A stretch of 64,000 nt of DNA. Origin: Adenophora triphylla var. japonica. Its lineage: Eukaryota > Streptophyta > Magnoliopsida > Asterales > Campanulaceae. This document shows, in pieces, positions 34,413-45,554 of this stretch. The stretch covers positions 248,001 through 312,000 of the forward strand of contig JAFEMH010000078.1 in assembly GCA_022495995.1 (NCBI GenBank). Direction: 5' to 3'. The notes below the pieces were generated by a model. It was not told where the DNA came from, searched no databases, and was given only the letters and a program-made list of their open reading frames with translations. Numbering within the stretch: position 1 is the stretch's first letter; every line of letters starts with the position of its first letter. The position numbers and the translations under genes are program-made.

Positions 34413-35473
34413 ATGGTGAGTAGCACCACACTGTCAAAGAGCCAAGGTTTGGGCTGGTGGGAGGAGGTGGCGGTGTGAGCACTGGGTTGGTGGGGTGGAC
34501 GGTTGTTGTTGTTGTTGGGTCGATTGTTGTTGGAAGGGGTAGGGAATTGGGCATTAGGATAGAGTTGGCGGAAGGCGTGGCATTGAGAAAGGAAGTGGCC
34601 GTCACGTCGGCACCATTGACAACGGCCTTTGTATGGTTGAGGTGAGGAGTTGGTGCGAGGATTGGGGTTGGGAGAGAAGTTTGGTTGGTTGTTGGATGAG
34701 CGGGGTTGGTTTTTGGTGGTGTAGTTGACAACCGCAGGGAATGTAGGTGGCTGTTTTGGTTTGTTTTTGAGGGTGAGTTCACGATTGATAAGTTTTTCAT
34801 GGAGCTCATCAAACGTGATCGGGTTTTCACGATTCTGGACAGCGGAGATGACATTATCATAGTCAGGGTCAGGGTCGTGGATTTGTTCAAGGATTTTGTC
34901 AATGAGATCATCGGGGTCGATGGGGCGGCCTAGGGAGGTTAATTGGGCGGCACAGGTTTGGATGTCTTGCATGTATTCGGTTATGGATCGGGTGCCCTTC
35001 GTGATATTGCGAAGGTGGTCTTTAATTTGTTTGATGTGGCCTTTGGAGGGATTGGCAAAGGTTTTGGCTAGAGTATTCCAGGCGGCTAGGGTGGTTGGGC
35101 AGAGGGATATTAGAGGGACGAGGGAAGGGGATAGAGAGCCGGCCAAGGCACCTAGGAGAAGCTTGTCTTGGCGATACCAAGTTTTGTAGGAGGGATTAGG
35201 GACGGGCTGTGGTGGTGGAGGAGGAGCAGGTGGGTTGACAACAGTGGTTTCAGTTGGGATGGGGGCGGTGGGAGTGATGGTTTCAGGAGGAACTATGTGA
35301 TTATTATCAATGAATTGTTGAAGGTCTAAACCTATGAGGGTGGCTTCAATTTGCAGTTTCCAGGCTATGTAGTTGGTGTTGGTGAGTTTAAGAACATGGT
35401 TTAGGGAGACGGCAATAAGGGGTTGGGTAGGTTCGGCTAGGTTAGGAATAAGGGTAAGATCAGTGGTGGTCAT
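34409..35473 (-). CDS. gag: Copia-1 gag
   Basis: 354 codons, uninterrupted. LTNTNYIAWKLQIEATLIG opens the UBN2-type gag core, ENPITFDELHEKLINRE closes it, and a single CCHC knuckle CQWCRRDGHFLSQC follows near residue 280. A Pro- and Asn-rich linker surrounds the knuckle. The protease frame starts immediately after, in a different frame. Confidence 0.88.
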   Translation of the reverse strand: MTTTDLTLIPNLAEPTQPLIAVSLNHVLKLTNTNYIAWKLQIEATLIGLDLQQFIDNNHIVPPETITPTAPIPTETTVVNPPAPPPPPQPVPNPSYKTWYRQDKLLLGALAGSLSPSLVPLISLCPTTLAAWNTLAKTFANPSKGHIKQIKDHLRNITKGTRSITEYMQDIQTCAAQLTSLGRPIDPDDLIDKILEQIHDPDPDYDNVISAVQNRENPITFDELHEKLINRELTLKNKPKQPPTFPAVVNYTTKNQPRSSNNQPNFSPNPNPRTNSSPQPYKGRCQWCRRDGHFLSQCHAFRQLYPNAQFPTPSNNNRPNNNNNRPPHQPSAHTATSSHQPKPWLFDSVVLLTM

Positions 35474-35545
35474 GGTGGAAGGATGCGGCAGGTTTGCAGA
35501 GGGAGAGAGGCGGCAGCTTGCAAGAGTAGGTTTAAGATCGTTTTA

Positions 35546-35557
35546 GCTCTGATACCA
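35546..35557 (-). other. Copia-1 primer binding site
   Basis: Minus strand TGGTATCAGAGC, the standard complement of the initiator tRNA-Met 3' end, directly adjoining the 5' LTR. Confidence 0.93.
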
Positions 35558-35770
35558 TGATAGACAGAGGAAAAACACTTGGAACAAGCTGTGATTTTAT
35601 TGATAATAAATCTGAATATATATAGTGTTTACATGGAGCTATTCTAGGAATAAGATTACAACAAATATTCTACAATATTATCTAAATATAAACAGATAAC
35701 TATGGAATGAGTATAAATCTAATTGTGGAGAATATCTGGTGGATCTTCATCAATATCTTTAGTGTTATCA
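35558..35770 (-). repeat. Copia-1 5' LTR
   Basis: 213 bp, TGATAACAC to CTGTCTATCA on the minus strand; appears identical to the other LTR. Confidence 0.95.
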
Positions 35771-35879
35771 GTTAGAAGCATCAAGATAGACCGTGTGTTC
35801 CACCAATGTTGACCAAACCATTCTTGTATCACCCCCAAATGGTATACCCCATCTGACCATGTTCCTGATAGCACATCAC
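35771..35879 (-). CDS. AVT6: AVT6-like gene, exon 2 upstream part
   Basis: Acceptor TTACAG| at 35880-35882 joins in frame to exon 1 (Gly split 1+2). Encodes DVLSGTWSDGVYHLGVIQEW and on to RSILMLL, then meets the LTR of Copia-1 at 35770. Reading on into the LTR adds [16 protein letters not shown] and a stop. Confidence 0.93.
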
Positions 35880-36142
35880 CTGTAACCAAACACGTGCTGC
35901 TGTTAAATATCACTATGTCATTACACTGCAACTGATGTCTCTTTTCTAGATTTGTCGTAATAAAAACAATGATACTCATATTAAATAACACTGATGAGCT
36001 CGGACCCCGTGGACCAGGCCCAAGGGTGCTACATTCGGCTCAACTGAACAGACCGGTTTATGGCTTTCCTAGACATCAGACCGCGGGCTCCCAACCTCGA
36101 GTCAGCCACCGTAAGGCACCTTCAGACCCGTCAAGTCACATC

Positions 36143-36908
36143 TGTTGGAAATTAAATTATAAGCACCACAGATTAAACAACGATTTAATCAACAGTAGGG
36201 GATTTTATTGATCAAGTCAAAACGTACCAATTAAGCCAATAGCAAAACCGAAAGCCAAGGAACAGGATCAGGAAAACAGACAGAAACAAGAAATCAAACG
36301 GTTAGAAAACTTATCGTGATTTGATCGAGTCGCCTTAGGAAGACTGTCCTAAGAGAAAATATTGCCCCCAATTGGTGCAACTCAGGTACATGCAAATTTC
36401 TCCGAGGATAAAACGATCACGAACTACGTACCACAAAGCAGCACACAGGTAGGTAGTCACCGGCGGTCCTATCTCAGTCGCCTTGAATCTCACGAACGAA
36501 TCTCTATGAACGGGAGTGATTGATCAATGAATAAAAGCAAGAGAATTGTGTTTCTCTCTAATATTCATATGTCAAAAACGGCTGAGGCATTAGAGTATTT
36601 ATATGTGTGGAATAAATTAGGTTTTAGGTTTAATTAAGCCTAAAAACCTGCTCCAGTTCGGCCCAGGAAAAGTCAAATCCCGTCACAAGCGCGGCCGCTC
36701 TTAAGGAGAGCGCGACCGCGCTCAACTCCAGGAAATCAAGATGAGCTCTCGGCCCTTAAGCGCGGCCGCCCTCGGCCTAAGCGCGGTCGCGCTACTTGGC
36801 AGAAACTCCAGACGCGATTTTTCCCTTGGCCAAAATCAGTTCAAGCCCAATGACACTCCAAGGTCATATGCTATGAACTTTAACACCACATATACAAATA
36901 TTCCAACA
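36143..36908 (-). repeat. Copia-2 3' LTR
   Basis: Contains four CGCGGCCGC/GCGCGACCGCGC words between 36688 and 36793, the first two arranged as a hairpin around TTAAGG. Confidence 0.94.
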
Positions 36909-37467
36909 ATCCCCCACAAGTTCATAGAAATATGACGTGTACAGATTGTCCATTGCCATGCTTTCAATAATGGTACCTTCCGGCTTGAACCACTACCTAT
37001 GTTATCCAACGCAAACCTCCACAGACCGAGATGAACGGGTGTCTTGAATCGATGCCTTTGGATGTAGAGGCCTTTCTTTGGTAACAAACACAACAAAAGC
37101 TATGATAGGCCCTCTATCGAACACTTCGACGCTTATAAGCCATACGTCCCGATCCTCTATCATGAGTGCTTTCAAGGAATAACCCAAATTCCTCTAGTTG
37201 CGGCCAACAACAACACTCACTTAGTGGGCATCTCGTAAGATGTATCGCTAACATCTTGTCTAAAAGACTTGATCCCATTCAAAGTTCCAAACTTTTACTC
37301 CATTAGCAGCAATGAGCACCTCTAGGCTATTTAGGGGCTAGACTCAGACATGTAACATGTCAATCTATAATTTGGTGCTCCGACTCACCCCACAGCTTGT
37401 TATTACCACATTGAATCTCCTTTGTGGGATCTCCACTCAGGTAGATTGGGTTGCTACTGCGTTTGAG

Positions 37468-40400
37468 TCAGACGGGGTTCAGTCCCATCCCCAACCTAGA
37501 TTTTTGAACTAGAGCAAATTCTAGCCCTTTGGTTAAAGGATCATTTGTGTTATCCTTGGTACCAACATAATCAACAACTATCACCTTCCGAGACACTAGA
37601 TCCCTTATAGATTTTAATCTAATTTGGATGTGCCTCCTAGTTTTACAACAGATTGTCTTGACACTTTTCGGTTTCTCAATTGTGGCGGTGTTGTCACAAT
37701 GTACGAGATAACAGCATGGGCTTGCGACCGTGGGCAACTCAGACATAAGTCCTCGAAGCCATTCAGCTTCCAATCCAATAGTATCAAGAGCAACTAATTC
37801 GGCCTCAAATGTAGACCTAGACAACAGAGTTTGTTTGGTCGACCTCCAAGCGACTGCAGCTCCGCCTAAGGTGAAAACATACCCCGTACAGCCATAACTC
37901 CCGGAGTTATAGGCAATCCGGCTGCATCACTATATCCTTCAAGAACAGAAGGATATCTCCCGTAATGCAGCCCAAGGGAAATCGTTCCCTTCAAGTACTT
38001 GAGAACTCTATCAAGAGCTTCCCAATGTGCTTTATTTGGACATTGAGTATATCTAGCCAACCTAGTAACCGAATAGGATATATCCGGTCTAGTACAATTG
38101 GCAAGATACATCAAACTTCCAATAATTTGAGAATATCTCAACTGAGCCATCGGTACTCCACTTTCATTCTTAGTAAGAGCAGATGAAGGATCATATGGAG
38201 TCTTAGCTACTTTGCAATTCTTATAACCAAATTTCTCAATTACACTTTCAGTATAATGAGACTGCGATATGGTTATGCCACTAGTTGAACGAGTCAACTT
38301 AAGGCCAAGAATCACACTGGCCACTCCCATATCCTTCATCTCAAACTTACTTTTCAAGAATGCCTTAGTAGTATCAATTATCCTCATATCCGTTCCAAAC
38401 AACAGAATATCATCGACATACCTACATCAGACAATACTACTATCACCAATACTCTTGCTATAAACACACTTATCAAACTCATTATTAACAAAGCCAAACG
38501 ATGAGATAATTTTATCAAATTTCTCATGCCATTGCTTAGGGGCTTGTTTAAGTCCATACAAGGACTTAACAAGTTTACAAACCTTTCTCTCATTGCCAGG
38601 GGCCTCAAAACCTTCAGGTTGATCCATATAAATTTCTTCCTCAAGATCGCCATGCAAGAAGGCGGTCTTCACATCCATCTGATGGATAGGAAGATCATAT
38701 ACAGAGGCCAATGCGATAAGCATTCGGATTGTAGTCATTCTAGCAACTGGTGAATAGGTATCGAAATAGTCTATTCCTTCCACTTGCTTGAATCCCTTAG
38801 CCACTAACCTAGCCTTAAACTTGTCAACGGTTCCATCCGGTTTCAGTTTCCTTTTAAAGACCCACTTACATCCTATCGTGCTACAACCAGGAGGGAGATC
38901 GACCAATTCCCATGTCCCATTAGAGACAATAGAATCCATCTCACTCTTAACAGCATCCTTCCACTGCTTGGCATCAGAAGTAGCCATAGCAGCTTTGAAG
39001 GTTAGAGGATCACCCTCGACATTGTAAGTGATAAAATCATTTCCAAAGTCCTTGGTGGTCCTTGCCCTTTTGCTCCTTTTTGGTTCAATCTCATCATCAG
39101 AATGAGTTGCACTGGAATCAACCCCCACATTTGTCATCTCCTCTACTTGAGCAAGAATGGAATTAGTGGTTAGGTTAGATTCCTTAGGAAGTCCGTCCTT
39201 CATAGGAAACACATCCTCAAAAAATGTTGCATCACGTAACTCAACTATAGAGTTCACATCTATGCCAGAAATTTCAGATTTTATAATGAGTAATCTCAAT
39301 GCATAACTTGTTTCAGAATAACCTATAAAGATAGCATCAACAGTTTTAGGTCCAAGCTTTTTCCTTTTATGTGCAGGTACAAGTACCTTTGCAAGGCACC
39401 CCCACACTTTTAAGTGTTTCAAGCTAGCCTGTCGACCTCTCCAAAGTTCAAACGGACTTTCCTTTCTATGTTTAGGAGGGACTCTATTCAGAATATGGCA
39501 AGCCGTACTCAAAGCCTCTCCCCACATATATTTGGGCAATCCAGAACTTATGAGTAAACTGTTAATCATATCAGTAAGGGTTCTATTCTTACGTTCTGCA
39601 ACACCATTTGATTGAGGGGTGTAGGGAGGAGTCTCTTCATGAACTATTCCGTTTTCTTGGCAATAATACATGAAGGGGTTAGACTCATATTCACCTCCTC
39701 TATCAGACCTTAACCGTTTAAGTTTCTTGCCAGTTTGTGTTTCTGCTTCGTTCTTAAATATAATGAATTTATCTAATGCTTCATCCTTAGAACTAAGCAA
39801 ATAGACATAACAGTATTTACTAGCATCATCAATAAAGGTGAGAAAGTATTTCTTTTTATCTTTGGTCAACACACCATTAAATTCACAAATATCAGTATGA
39901 ACTAAATCTAGAATTTCAGAATTTCTCACAACCGTTTTAAACGGACCTTTTGTAGATTTAGCTTCAACACATACATGACATTTAGAATTCTTATCAATAG
40001 CATGTTTAGGAATAATATCTAAGTTCATCATTCTTTTCACAGAATCATAGTTAATATGTCCTAAACGACCATGCCAAACAATTGAAGATTCAATGGAGTA
40101 CGAAACAGGATAATCAATAGAACTAAAATTATTGTTGTGCGAACAAACATCAGTTTCAACTCTAATTTTAAATAAACCATCCGAGGAATAACCTTTCCCC
40201 ACAAAACTACCAGAATCCAAAATTATAACCTTATTACACTTAAATGAAATCTCAAATCCTTCCCTAACTAGACTAGAACCACTAATAATGTTGCGACGAA
40301 TATCAGGAACGTGATACACTCGATGCAAGGTAAGAATGCGCCCATTAGGAAACCTCAGGTCCACGCGTCCAGTCCCAAGCACCCTTGCAGCACTAGAGTT

Positions 40401-40472
40401 CCCCATCGTCACTGATCTACCACGCTCAGGCTGGTTAGACACAAATAGCAATTTATCAGCACAAACGTGCAC
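37468..40472 (-). pseudogene. pol: Copia-2 pol, two or three frame breaks
   Basis: A 681-codon open frame (40472-38427) holds the end of protease, GAG-pre-integrase WHGRLGHINYDSV, integrase (LVHTDICEF, SDRGGEYESNP, NGVAERKNRT) and RT up to KFDKCVYSK (KWVFKRKLKPDGT, DVKTAFLHGDL, SLYGLKQAPKQW). A shift precedes the YVDD box near 38415. RT continues at 38402-37866 (KYLKGTISLGLHYG), then another shift before RNase H ([24 protein letters not shown]; 37824-37468). Only a few lesions, so this was recently intact. Confidence 0.9.
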
Positions 40473-41490
40473 ATTTGCCCCAGTGTCGACTAGCTAGCCG
40501 CTCGTTGGGTTCATAGACAGTAAAGATTTCGTGATAAGAAGTTACATACTTTGTAACATTGCGAGGTCGGAGCGTCAACTCCGGGTGCGTCGAGTCGATC
40601 ATCATAATCCTTCGGACCCAACACCATGTTGACAAAGCAGGATGGTCATCGCCAGAGGCTTGTGGTCCTTTTCCTTTCTTGGACGGGCGAGTTCCTAGAA
40701 AAGTGTCCACCTTCTCCACAATTCCAGCAGCCTGTTTTGCTTTTGGCTTCCTAAAGTTATTTTTCTTAACTTTAAGCTTATCATGGTTTTCTTTATCCTT
40801 AGAAGTTTTCACACCTTTTCCTTTAAACTTGCTTTTACCTTACCATATTAGCAAAGCAGCCTCCACAGTACACTCGGTTGGTTACCATTATGCACCTCTG
40901 AATCGCAATTGCATTCATCAATTCATTGAGTGTCAAGTTTCGATACGATGCTTGAGGGTCATACCGAATTCCCCAAGATCGAGGAAACTTCTCAATGATA
41001 GCCATGACAACGAACTTATCGGGAAGTCCCATGTCGGCATCCTTGAGTGGCTCAAAATGATTTGGAGTTCGTGCACTTGGTCGGTAACCGACTTTCCCTC
41101 ACTCATGTGATAATTCAGAACTTTCCCACTTGGTACTTTTCCACACCGGAGTCATCGGTGCGTACTTCGTGGAAAGCGTTTCCCCAGCTGACGCAGCGGT
41201 GAGAGGAGCAGAGCAATAAACATCAAAGAGTGCATTCGACAAAGCGACGAGAATGCATCCTCGAACAACATCGTCTGCTCCTTCCACGGTTTAACAGCGG
41301 CCACATTAACTGGATCATCACCATTCGTAGCGGGACATTTGGATGTCGGCATACCAGACATGCCCTTAATTGACAGCCAGATCTTCATGCGTTCAGACCA
41401 ACGCTTGAAGTTCTTACCACCAAACTTCTCCGGGAGATCGGAGGTGTCAACTAGGGACTTAAAGGGAGAGCTAGAGGAACCACCAGACAT
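40456..41490 (-). pseudogene. gag: Copia-2 gag, frameshifted
   Basis: ATG at 41490 (MSGGSSSSPFKSL, then KFGGKNFKRWSERMKIWL), a Copia gag opening. Frames break near 41160 and 41035, pass through GLPDKFVVMAIIEKFPRSW at 41030, and reach a zinc-knuckle region near 40740 that is readable only in a shifted frame. Confidence 0.8.
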
Positions 41491-41521
41491 GATCAAATAA
41501 AAAACTTATTTTCTCTTAGAC

Positions 41522-42289
41522 TGTTTGAAATTAAATTATAAGCACCACAGATTAAACAACGATTTAATCAACAGTAGGGGATTTTATTGATCAAGTCAAA
41601 ACGTACCAATTAAGCCAATAGCAAAACCGAAAGCCAAGGAACGTGATCGTGAAAAAATGTACGTAAACAAGAAATCAAACGGTGAGAAAACTTATCGTGA
41701 TTTGATCGAGTCGCCTTAGGAAGACTGTCCTAAGAGAAAATATTGCCCCCAATTGGTGCAACTCAGGTACAGGCAAATTTCTCCGAGGATAAAACGATCA
41801 CGAACTACGTACCACAAAGCAGCACACAGGTAGGTAGTCACCGGCGGTTCTATCTCAGTCGCCTTGAATCTCACGAACGAATCTCTATGAACGGGAGTGA
41901 TTGATCAATGAATAAAAGCAAGAGAATTGTGTTTCTCTCTAATATTCATATGTCAAAAACGGCTGAGGCATTAGAGTATTTATATGTGTGGAATAAATTA
42001 GGTTTTAGGTTTAATTAAGCCTAAAAACCTGCTCCAGTTCGGCCCAGGAAAAGTCAAATCCCGTCACAAGCGCGGCCGCTCTTAAGGAGAGCGCGACCGC
42101 GCTCAACTCCAGGAAATCAAGATGAGCTCTCGGCCGCCCAGCGCGGCCGCCCTCGGCCTAAGCGCGGTCGCGCTACTTGGCAGAAACTCCAGACGCGATT
42201 TTTCCCTTGGCCAAAATCAGTTCAAGCCCAATGACACTCCAAGGTCATATGCTATGAACTTTAACACCACATATACAAATATTCCAACA
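41522..42289 (-). repeat. Copia-2 5' LTR
   Basis: Differs from the 3' LTR at only a few positions (for example around 41643-41665 and 42133). Carries a block of GCGGCCGC-type palindromes near 42069-42173. Confidence 0.94.
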
Positions 42290-42418
42290 ACATCTACTGG
42301 CCGTTGGCGTGCCTACCTCTCACAAGGTAAGTTCATACTCATACTCAAACCCTAAAACTAAAACTAAGGCATTTCAAGTCTAATTGCTCAGCTAAGATTA
42401 TTCCTTAACGGTGTTGTT

Positions 42419-42952
42419 TGTTGTGAATATGGCCCTCCACAAACCAAGCAAACCACAAGAATAATAATCACACACAAACAAAGCAAAAAGAAATCAAAAA
42501 GACAGAAAAGACAAGAGAAATTGTTAACCCAGTTCACCAATTTGATTGGCTACGTCTGGAGGCACTACCAAGCCAGGATCTTGCACTATGTATGTAAAAT
42601 ATGTGTTACAATGAGAAAAGAGGCGGAACAAATGCTTATATATGTACCCCGGAATAACAAACAAACCCTAGCTAAGCCCAGGAAAGAAAAAAAAAGGCCC
42701 GTCAAACAATTCCCCTCGGCCAGACCTTGAGGCGCACGCCTCAAGGCAGTCATGCGGCCGCCCGGAATTGACCCAACACTCGCCTGTCTCTCGGCCTTTG
42801 AGGCGCCCGCCAAGCCATGAGTCATGCGCCCGCCTCACGCTCCCTGCGCCAACGCCAAACAACTGGACGCGAGGCGCCCGCTTCGCCATCCCCAGGCGCC
42901 CGCCTCATACTCCTTTGAGAAATCCTCCCTTGGTTGGTCTTCTATCCCAACA
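42419..42952 (-). repeat. Copia-3 3' LTR
   Basis: Same palindrome at 42725-42746. Differs from the 5' LTR by a handful of bases. Confidence 0.94.
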
Positions 42953-43034
42953 ATCTCCCACCTAGAGATCAACCACATATACGAGCCCCGTATCCGTTCT
43001 TCAACTCATCCTTGGTGTCCTCCTAGTGCTCACC

Positions 43035-45550
43035 TCAGTTATGGTAGTGCCATCCTCCCCTTCTATTCTCCGAGCCCAATTGAAGCTTTGCACAATTCAA
43101 CTTCTCAAGGTTCACAACCTTTGTCAACATGTCAGCTGGGTTCTCCGATCCCAATATCTTTTCTAGCCCCAAGATCTTCTCCTCCAAAAGATGTCTGATG
43201 TAGTGAAACCTCAGTTCAATGTGCTTCGTCCTCGAATGAAACGCCGGATTTCTAGCCAAATGAATTGCACTTTGGATCCCACCGTGAGAACGTTACCACT
43301 TCGTCTTCCCAAGTTCACCCAAGAAATTCTCGGCCATACCATCTCTTTACTCGCTTCGTCATCGCCACATATTCTCGCTTCTCGTTAGCCGACTGAGCCA
43401 CGATCTTCTGCAACTTAGAAGCCCAGGAGATTGCCGTACCACCCAATGTAAACACATCACCCGTAGTACTCCTCCTCTTATCAAGATCACTTGATGCCAA
43501 GTCCGCATCAACATAACCCGCTAACACCACTTCCTTGCTCGAGAAACACAGAGCCTTACCGGCAGTACCCTTCAAATAACGTAGGATCCACTTAACCGCT
43601 TCCCAATGTTGCTTTCCTGGATTTCCCATAAACCGGCTGACTACTCCCACCGCATGTGCAATGTCCGACCTTGTACACACCATTGCATACATGAGACTCC
43701 CCACTGCTGAAGCATATGGAGTTCTCTCCATCTTGTCACGCTCCTCCTTGCCCCTAGGTGAGTCCTTCTCGGATAGCTTGAAATGCAAACCCAATGGCGT
43801 CCCTGTTGGCTTCGCCTCTTCCATACAAAACCTTGCTAAGACCTTCTCAACGTATTCTGCTTGTGAAAGAACCAACTTGCCCGACTCCCTATCCCGATCA
43901 ATCCGCATGCCCAAGATTTTTCTGGCCTCTCCCAAATCCTTCATCTCGAACCGTTCTGACAACTGAGTCTTCAACCTGTTTACCTCTCTACTGCTAGAGC
44001 CCGCTATTAGCATGTCGTCCACATATAACAACAAGATAATATACCCATTGTCCGTGTTCTTGAAGTAGCAACAATGATCAGCCTCACATCTGATAAAATC
44101 AATGTCGTGCATGAATCCATCAAATTTCGTACCACCGTTTCAGAGCTTGTTTAAGGCCATACAAGCTCTTAGTCAATCTGCAAACTAGCTCCTCGCTACC
44201 CTTAGACAAGTAACCCTCTGGCTGTACCATGTAAATCTCTTCCTCCAAGTCCCCATGAAGAAAGGCCGTTTTCACATCCATCTGTTCAAGCAGCAAGTCG
44301 TCCGCCACTACTATCCCCAGAACCATTCTGATAGTGGTCATCTTCACAACCGGAGTGAATACCTCGGTGTAGTCAATACCGTACTTCTGTTGAAACCCTT
44401 TTACAACATGTCTTGCCTTGTAACGTTTGCTACCGTCTGCTTCCTCCTTGATCCTGTAAACCCACTTGTTATGCAGTGCCTTCTTCCCCTTAGGTAGTTC
44501 AGTCAACTCCCAAGTTTTGTTGGCCTTCAATGAGACCATCTCATCATCCATCGCAGCTTTCCACTTGTTGCAAAGTGTACTACGAACAGCCTCCGCATAA
44601 CATTCCGGTTCCCCATTATCTGTCAACAGCAAATAATAATTGGATGGAGTATACCTGTCAGGCGATCCACGCAATCTGCTGGATCTACGCAGCGGAATAT
44701 CCGGTTCAGGAGTACGTAGTTCATCTTCAGTGACCTCCTGACCATGGTCATCATGAACCGTTCTGCTCCCACCCGAGTTAGGAATATCCACCTCTACAAT
44801 TTCCGGTTCCGAACTAGTGTCATCAGATGCCCCCTTTCTGTCCTTGTACAAAACCTGTTCATTGAATACCACATCTCGACTACGAATAACTCTATGATTT
44901 TGGTCATCTTAAAACTTATACCCAAAGTCATCCCCGCCATACCCAATAAATGTACACTTAACAGATTTAGCATCTAATTTAGTTCTCTCAGCAGAATCAA
45001 CATGAACATAAGAAACGCAGCCAAATATGCGAAGAAAGGACAGATTTACTTGCTTGCCACTCCAAGCTTCCTCTGGAATTCCATTCCCCAATGGTACCGA
45101 TGGTCCCCGATTGATCAAGAAAGCTGCCGTGTCAACTGCATATGCCTAAAACGTCTTCGGAAGTCCACACTTCAATCTCATACTTCTAGCCCGCTCATTC
45201 AATGTTCTGTTCATCCTCTCTGCTACCCCGTTGAGTTGTGGTGTCTGCTTTGGAGTCTTCTCCATACGAATACCATTCGCAGCACAATATTCCCTAAACT
45301 CCCCAAGCTCATACTCCCCACCATTGTCTGATCTCAAGCACTTAAGCTTAAGTCCCGTCTGATTCTCCACCAAGGCCCTCCACTTCTTGAACACCTCGAA
45401 AGTCTCATCTTTCCCCTTCAAGAAATAGACCCAAACCTTCCTTGTAGAATCATCAATGAAAGTCATGTAATATGACGCACCACCCAGAGACGTAACCGGA
45501 GATGGCCCCCACAAGTCCGTGTGAACCAATTCCAACTTTGCTTCCCTCAA
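43035..45550 (-). pseudogene. pol: Copia-3 integrase, RT and RNase H, few frame breaks
   Basis: Integrase core 45550-45146 (LVHTDLWGP, RSDNGGEYELG, NGVAERMNRT). Its C-terminal part is 45118-44909. RT is at 44872-44120 (HNKWVYRIKEEADGS, DVKTAFLHGDLEEEIYM, SLYGLKQALKRW) and 44112 on (LLLYVDDMLIAG). RNase H begins near 43530 (GYVDADLASSDLDKRRSTT) and its end is at 43259-43035 (RNPAFHSRTKHIELR). The five or so frame changes lie near 45550, 45140, 44900, 44115 and 43300. Confidence 0.9.
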
Positions 45551-45554
45551 ACCC

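Larger units (their letters stand above)
31006..35770 (-). mobile_element. Copia-1: LTR retrotransposon inside AVT6-like exon 2
   Basis: 4765 bp. Its 213-bp LTRs at 35558-35770 (5') and 31006-31218 (3') appear identical base for base. TSD GTTAG at 31001-31005 and 35771-35775. A primer site matching initiator tRNA-Met (TGGTATCAGAGC on the minus strand, 35546-35557) touches the 5' LTR. The polypurine tract GCGGGGGCA lies at the inner edge of the 3' LTR. Domain order gag, protease, integrase, RT, RNase H defines Ty1/Copia; compact size and short LTRs suggest an Ale/Retrofit-like lineage (inference). Same orientation as the host gene. Confidence 0.96.
36143..42289 (-). mobile_element. Copia-2: LTR retrotransposon in intron 1
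   Basis: 6147 bp. LTRs at 41522-42289 (5', 768 bp) and 36143-36908 (3', 766 bp) run from TGTTGGAATATT to (T)TTCCAACA or its variant; TSD ACATC at 36138-36142 and 42290-42294. Polypurine tract CTTGTGGGGGAT is next to the 3' LTR. The usual tRNA-Met primer site is not seen; GTCTAAGAGAAAATAAG follows the 5' LTR instead. Domain order gag, PR, INT, RT, RH is the Copia order. Confidence 0.95.

Noticed and set aside
34457..35189. Plus-strand Gly/Val-rich open frames
   Set aside because: Complement of the Pro/Asn/Thr-rich Copia-1 gag; shadow frames.
31006..35770. Treating the Copia in exon 2 as an extra intron of the transporter gene
   Set aside because: The edges are LTR ends with a GTTAG duplication, not GT-AG splice sites, and the family has continuous coding here.
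40559..41110. 183-codon plus-strand open frame
   Set aside because: Antisense shadow of the Copia-2 gag region; no independent start, codon or family support.
42586..42889. Open frames in Copia-3 LTRs (identical at 47166-47469)
   Set aside because: They lie wholly in the LTRs, arising from GC-rich palindromic sequence; present in both LTRs because these are repeats.
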